Source of the DNA: Bacteroidia bacterium
GTDB taxonomy: Bacteria; Bacteroidota; Bacteroidia; Bacteroidales; Paludibacteraceae
DNA: 64,000 bases
Reading direction: 5' to 3'
NCBI GenBank assembly: GCA_009929445.1
Contig: SAAL01000002.1
Location: 1 to 64,000, forward strand
The notes below the pieces were generated by a model. It did not search any database. It was given only the letters and a program-made list of their open reading frames with translations, and was not told the DNA's origin. Below, in pieces: positions 60,017 through 64,000 of the stretch. Every line of letters begins with the position of its first letter. Position 1 is the stretch's first letter. The translations under genes and the position numbers were made by a program.

Positions 60017-60083
60017 CCCTCCAGAATGAAGTTTCCTGATATAAAATCGGAACAGGCAGGAACAGGCTCTGAAAGGGGAATTA
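60009..60083. repeat. Composite C-rich/G-rich repeat after the adaptor
   Basis: CCCCCTAACCCTCCAGAATG at the left and CAGGCTCTGAAAGGGGAATT at the right form the arms of a larger element of the palindromic family, overlapping the adaptor stop codon. Confidence 0.65.
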
Positions 60084-60169
60084 GTTGAATATCAACTCAT
60101 TCTATTTTGAAAATATTATTTTTTACAAAAAATCAAAATTATTAAAATGTTTACTAAATGTACTTTTAT

Positions 60170-60196
60170 TCCTCCTTTAGGGGGCTAGGGGGCTTG
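60170..60196. repeat. CCTCCTTTAGGGGGCTAGGGGG repeat
   Basis: The element lies 8 bp before the pump ATG at 60204. Confidence 0.7.
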
Positions 60197-60203
60197 TATC
60201 ATT

Positions 60204-63200
60204 ATGAATCTATCCGAACTTAGCATAAAACGACCAGTATTGTCCACAGTTTTTGTGTTGATTATCCTGCTTCTCGGAGGTATTGGCTACACCTACCTGG
60301 CTGTAAGGGAATACCCGAGTGTAGACAATCCAATCATCACGGTATCAGTTTCTTATCCCGGTGCCAATGCAGATGTGATTGAAAAGCAAATTACCGAACC
60401 GCTGGAGCAAAATATCAACGGAATTCCGGGCATCCGGTCGCTCATGAGTTCGAGCAGTCAGGGTAACTCAAGAATTACCGTTGAATTTGAGCTGAGCGTG
60501 GACATGGAAACTGCTGCCAACGATGTTCGCGACAAGGTATCGCGGGCACAGCGCTATCTTCCGCGCGATGTGGATCCGCCAACCGTTTCAAAAGCCGATG
60601 CCGATGCCGATCCGATCATGCAAATCACTGTTCAGAGTCCGAACCGGTCGCTGCTGGAACTCACCGAAATCGCCGAACTGACGGTAAAGGAGCGCCTTCA
60701 AACCATTCAGGATGTAAGTGCAGTGGAAATTTGGGGCGAAAACCGCTACGCCATGCGTCTGTGGCTTGATCCGACCAAGATGGCAGCTTACAACATCACA
60801 CCACTGGATGTAAAAAACACACTCGACCGCGAAAACATTGAACTTCCGGCGGGCAGCATCGAAGGCGATCAGATTGAACGTTCCATCCGTACGATGGGTT
60901 TGATGATTACTCCCGAAGAATTTAATAACATTATTCTGATTGAAAACGACAAACGGATTGTTCGTTTCCGCGATATTGGTTATGCAGAACTGGACAGCGA
61001 AAACCGCAAAAACATCCTCCGGCTGAATGGTATCCCGATGGTAAGTACGATTATCATTCCTCAGCCCGGCGCTAATCAGATAAACATTGCCGACGAAGCC
61101 CGCATGCGTGTGCAACAGATGCAAAAAGACCTGCCCGAAGATGTGAAGGTGGATGTGGTTTTTGACAATACCCGATTTATCAGGGCATCCATAGCCGAAG
61201 TAGAATCCACGGTATATGTTGCATTTGCGCTTGTAGTGATAATAATATTTCTTTTCCTTCGAAACTGGCGGGTAACGTTGATTCCCGCTTTAGTCATTCC
61301 GGTTTCGCTCATCGGCGCTTTTTTCGTGATGTATCTGGCCGGATTTTCCATCAACGTACTTTCGATGCTGGCAGTAGTTCTGGCTGTGGGGCTGGTGGTG
61401 GACGATGCCATCGTGGTTACCGAAAATATTTACAAGAAAATAGAACTCGGCATGAATCCCCGGAAAGCAGCCATCGAAGGTTCGAAAGAAATTTTCTTTG
61501 CAGTCGTTTCCACTACCATTACACTCGTTGCGGTGTTTTTCCCCATCGTTTTTCTGGAAGGAATGACCGGACGGCTTTTTCGCGAATTCAGTATTGTAAT
61601 TTCAGGTTCGGTACTTATTTCTTCGTTCGTAGCACTGACTTTTACCCCGATGCTTTCGGCTAAATTGCTCAAAAAGAAAGAAAAACACAATTGGTTTCAG
61701 GAAAAAACAGAACCATTTTTCGAGAAAATGAATTCCGGATACGAAAACATGTTGAAAAGTTTTATTGGCAGAAAATGGCTGGTTATTCCCATTATAGTGG
61801 TTACCATTGGCCTGATTTTCCTTTTTTGGAACATTATTCCGGCTGAAATGGCGCCCCTGGAAGACCGCTCACAAGTTACCATCCGGACTTCGGCACCCGA
61901 AGGGGCTACGTATGAATTTGTAAGAGATTATACCGGAAAAATTTCCGGCATAGCCGATTCGGTTGCACCGGAAAGAGAATCGAACATTACCATCAGCCGG
62001 GGTGGATTCGGCATGGTACGACTCACGCTACCCGATATCAAAGAGCGTGAGCGAAGCCAAATGGAGATAGCCGACGAACTGACCAAAGCAGTACGTCCTC
62101 AAACCGCAGCCCGGTCGTTTGTTCAGCAACAATCCTCTTTTGGCGGACGCAGGGGCGGAATGCCTATTCAATACGTACTCCAGGCACCCAACATTCAGAA
62201 ACTCGAAGAATTTATTCCCCTTTTTATGGACGAAGTAAACAAAAGTCCGTACTTCCAGATGTCTGATATCAATCTGAAATTTACAAAACCCGAAACACGT
62301 ATCGTGATTGACCGGGATAAGGCTGCATTGCTTGGAGTGAGCACCCGTGAAATTGGTCAGACTTTGCAATATGCATTGAGCGGACAGCGAATGGGCTATT
62401 TCTACATGAACGGAAAACAATATCAGATACTGGCCGAAATAAACCGCCAGCAACGCAACACACCACTTGATCTGAAATCCATTTATATTAAAAATTCGGC
62501 CGGTCAAATGATTCAGATGGACAATGTGGTGCAGCTCGTAGAAACGGTGGCACCACCGCAACTGTATCGCTACAACCGATTCAACTCAGCCACTGTTTCG
62601 GCCGGACTGGCTCCCGGTTACTCGCTCGGACAGGGAATTGACGAAATGGACCGCATAGCCAAAGCCACTCTCGACGAAACTTTCCGAACAGCACTCGAAG
62701 GAGAATCGCGTAACTTCAGGGAAAGTTCTTCGAGCCTCCTTTTTGCTTTTGTACTTGCCATATTGCTCATTATACTTATTCTGGCTGCTCAATTCGAAAG
62801 TTTCAAAGATCCGTTTATCATCATGTTCACGGTACCTCTGGCCATAGGCGGAGCGCTGCTTTTCATGTGGATAGCCGGTGTTACCATGAACATCTACAGT
62901 CAGATAGGACTCATTATGCTGATTGGGCTGGTAGCTAAAAACGGGATTCTGATTGTAGAATTTGCCAATCAGCGCCAAAACGCCGGTATGGATAAGTCCG
63001 AAGCCATATTGGGTGCCTCGGTGCTGCGCTTGCGCCCCATCCTGATGACAAGCGCTTCCACCATTTTAGGATTACTGCCGTTGGTTTTTGCTTCGGGCGA
63101 AGGCGCTAACGGCCGGATTGCGATGGGTGTAGCCGTGGTGGGCGGCATGCTGATTTCCACACTGCTTACCCTTTTTATCGTCCCGGCGATGTATATGTAT

Positions 63201-63248
63201 ATTTCAACGAAGAGAAACCTGCCCCCTACCCCCCTAAAGGGGGAATAG
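60204..63248 (+). CDS. RND efflux pump inner-membrane transporter (AcrB/HAE1 family)
   Basis: This 1014-residue proton-driven pump exports drugs or other amphiphiles. It starts MNLSELSIKRPVLSTVFVLI. Porter loops include YPGANADVIEKQITEPLEQN, and transmembrane helix 4 has the proton-relay aspartates in AVGLVVDDAIVVTENI (about residue 405). The second half repeats the fold. The last residues, NLPPTPLKGE, are encoded by a palindromic repeat, so the C terminus has been altered. It forms an operon with the adaptor and TolC genes. Confidence 0.95.
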   Translation: MNLSELSIKRPVLSTVFVLIILLLGGIGYTYLAVREYPSVDNPIITVSVSYPGANADVIEKQITEPLEQNINGIPGIRSLMSSSSQGNSRITVEFELSVDMETAANDVRDKVSRAQRYLPRDVDPPTVSKADADADPIMQITVQSPNRSLLELTEIAELTVKERLQTIQDVSAVEIWGENRYAMRLWLDPTKMAAYNITPLDVKNTLDRENIELPAGSIEGDQIERSIRTMGLMITPEEFNNIILIENDKRIVRFRDIGYAELDSENRKNILRLNGIPMVSTIIIPQPGANQINIADEARMRVQQMQKDLPEDVKVDVVFDNTRFIRASIAEVESTVYVAFALVVIIIFLFLRNWRVTLIPALVIPVSLIGAFFVMYLAGFSINVLSMLAVVLAVGLVVDDAIVVTENIYKKIELGMNPRKAAIEGSKEIFFAVVSTTITLVAVFFPIVFLEGMTGRLFREFSIVISGSVLISSFVALTFTPMLSAKLLKKKEKHNWFQEKTEPFFEKMNSGYENMLKSFIGRKWLVIPIIVVTIGLIFLFWNIIPAEMAPLEDRSQVTIRTSAPEGATYEFVRDYTGKISGIADSVAPERESNITISRGGFGMVRLTLPDIKERERSQMEIADELTKAVRPQTAARSFVQQQSSFGGRRGGMPIQYVLQAPNIQKLEEFIPLFMDEVNKSPYFQMSDINLKFTKPETRIVIDRDKAALLGVSTREIGQTLQYALSGQRMGYFYMNGKQYQILAEINRQQRNTPLDLKSIYIKNSAGQMIQMDNVVQLVETVAPPQLYRYNRFNSATVSAGLAPGYSLGQGIDEMDRIAKATLDETFRTALEGESRNFRESSSSLLFAFVLAILLIILILAAQFESFKDPFIIMFTVPLAIGGALLFMWIAGVTMNIYSQIGLIMLIGLVAKNGILIVEFANQRQNAGMDKSEAILGASVLRLRPILMTSASTILGLLPLVFASGEGANGRIAMGVAVVGGMLISTLLTLFIVPAMYMYISTKRNLPPTPLKGE
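63219..63246. repeat. CCCCCTACCCCCCTAAAGGGGG repeat at the pump C terminus
   Basis: GCCCCCTACCCCCCTAAAGG and following bases are translated as the last residues of the pump. Confidence 0.75.
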
Positions 63249-63277
63249 TTGTGGACTATTTAAGAATTGCGTTTAAT

Positions 63278-64000
63278 ATGAAAAAACAAAGTATAAGAAC
63301 TAAAGTATCATTTTTCGGGTTTTCCCCCTTTAGGGGGTTAGGGGTCCTATTACTTTTCCTCCCTCTTCTTGCTTTTTCTCAGCAAAAAATGGATTTGGAA
63401 GAATGCCTGCAAATCGGACTGGAGCAAAATTTCGATATCCGGATTTCGAGAAACAACCGGCAAATAACCGACAACAATGCCACACGCGGTAACGCAGGCA
63501 TGCTACCTACAGTGGATCTCAGCAGCAGTTTCGGTACTTCGGCAAGCGGAAGCAATCAAATACCCTTGGACGGAAGCGATAAAATAAAAATCCGCGGTTC
63601 ACACACCGAAACGCTGAATGCAGGTGTAAACTTGAACTGGATGCTTTTTGAAGGTTTCAGGGCTCAAACGAGCTACAAAAAATTGCAAGAATTGCAAAAA
63701 ATGGGCGAACTGAACACGCAATCAGTCGTTGAGAATTTCATAGCCGACCTTTCGGCAGAATACTACAACTACGTACAGCAAAATATTCGGATGAAAAACC
63801 TGCGTTCGGCAGTTCGCCTTTCGCGTGAGCGGCTGCGAATAGTGGAAGCCCGTTATCAGATTGGAAATATGTCGAGGCTGGACTTGCAGCAGGCACGGGT
63901 TGACTTCAACACCGACAGCTCACGACTGATGCATCAGTATGAATTGCTGAACACATCGCGCATAAAACTGAACGAACTAATGGGAAATCAGGATGTCGAC
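63278..64000 (+). CDS. TolC-family outer membrane channel, partial (3' end outside window)
   Basis: The first 241 codons are open to the window end. The signal peptide reads KVSFFGFSPFRGLGVLLLFL then PLLAFSQQ; SPFRGLGV comes from a palindromic repeat (63321-63346). The mature part shows TolC features: MDLEECLQIGLEQNFDIRIS, LNWMLFEGFRA near residue 125, and VEARYQIGNMSRLDLQQARV near residue 195. It completes the tripartite efflux system. Confidence 0.9.
   Translation, partial: MKKQSIRTKVSFFGFSPFRGLGVLLLFLPLLAFSQQKMDLEECLQIGLEQNFDIRISRNNRQITDNNATRGNAGMLPTVDLSSSFGTSASGSNQIPLDGSDKIKIRGSHTETLNAGVNLNWMLFEGFRAQTSYKKLQELQKMGELNTQSVVENFIADLSAEYYNYVQQNIRMKNLRSAVRLSRERLRIVEARYQIGNMSRLDLQQARVDFNTDSSRLMHQYELLNTSRIKLNELMGNQDVD
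63321..63346. repeat. TTCCCCCTTTAGGGGGTTAGGGG repeat inside a signal peptide
   Basis: TCCCCCTTTAGGGGGTTAGG and following bases lie in frame in the TolC-family signal sequence and encode SPFRGLGV. Confidence 0.78.

Noticed and set aside
1..64000. CRISPR arrays, tRNA and rRNA genes
   Set aside because: I saw no regularly spaced direct repeats with unique spacers and no convincing tRNA or rRNA sequence; the prophage is not at a tRNA. A dedicated scan was not run.

Overview
The window is a piece of a Bacteroidota chromosome, probably Bacteroidales. Evidence: start regions follow the Bacteroidota promoter pattern TTTG-N19-TAnnTTTG (perfect before rho and ffh), Shine-Dalgarno sequences are mostly absent, Rho has a long charged N-terminal extension, the acyl-CoA carboxylase is encoded as three separate genes, and DUF1080, DUF554 and BACON proteins are present. 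An almost complete Mu-like transposable prophage splits the host sequence into two arms.

Left host arm (1-21852): glycyl-tRNA synthetase; a CYTH protein with an AddB-like nuclease; a DUF554 membrane protein and a second small membrane protein; a biotin-dependent acyl-CoA carboxylase set (carboxyltransferase, biotin carboxylase, biotin carrier); a two-domain DUF1080 lipoprotein; folC; tilS; rho; a small HExxH protein; a haemolysin III/PAQR protein; a DUF1801 protein; and folD and ffh. Right host arm (58748-64000): an RND efflux operon with adaptor, pump and a TolC-family protein cut off by the window end.

Prophage (21853-58747, 36,895 bp): the ends read TG...CA, are flanked by the 5-bp direct repeat AAAAT, and carry inverted copies of AACAAAAAGTAC (one on the left, two 22 bp apart on the right). 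The order is: S24 repressor with three operator-like palindromes; small early genes; DDE transposase (MuA-like) and AAA ATPase (MuB-like); a second P-loop ATPase; GemA-like and Gam proteins; a candidate structured RNA; an accessory early region ending in an antA/antB antirepressor whose leader looks like an antisense/attenuator RNA; an AT-rich lipoprotein moron; a leftward head block (tail-completion-like, gpG-like, portal-MuF-toxin fusion, gp36-like, large and small terminase); and a rightward block (protease/scaffold, capsid, amidase, membrane coiled-coil protein, unimolecular-spanin-like lipoprotein, tail tube, frameshifted tail chaperones, tape measure, distal tail protein, BACON/propeller fibre genes, 1605-residue tail-tip protein). 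No contractile sheath gene is seen, so a long non-contractile tail is inferred.

The strongest unusual signals are: (i) BACON domains split exactly at two consecutive gene boundaries in the fibre locus; (ii) a c4-like RNA leader complementary to the antirepressor start; (iii) a portal-MuF-nuclease triple fusion; (iv) an approximately 300-nt structured RNA candidate after gam; (v) a family of short palindromic repeats spread through host and phage, several translated in frame inside proteins. All calls come from reading the sequence; no database search or folding program was run.
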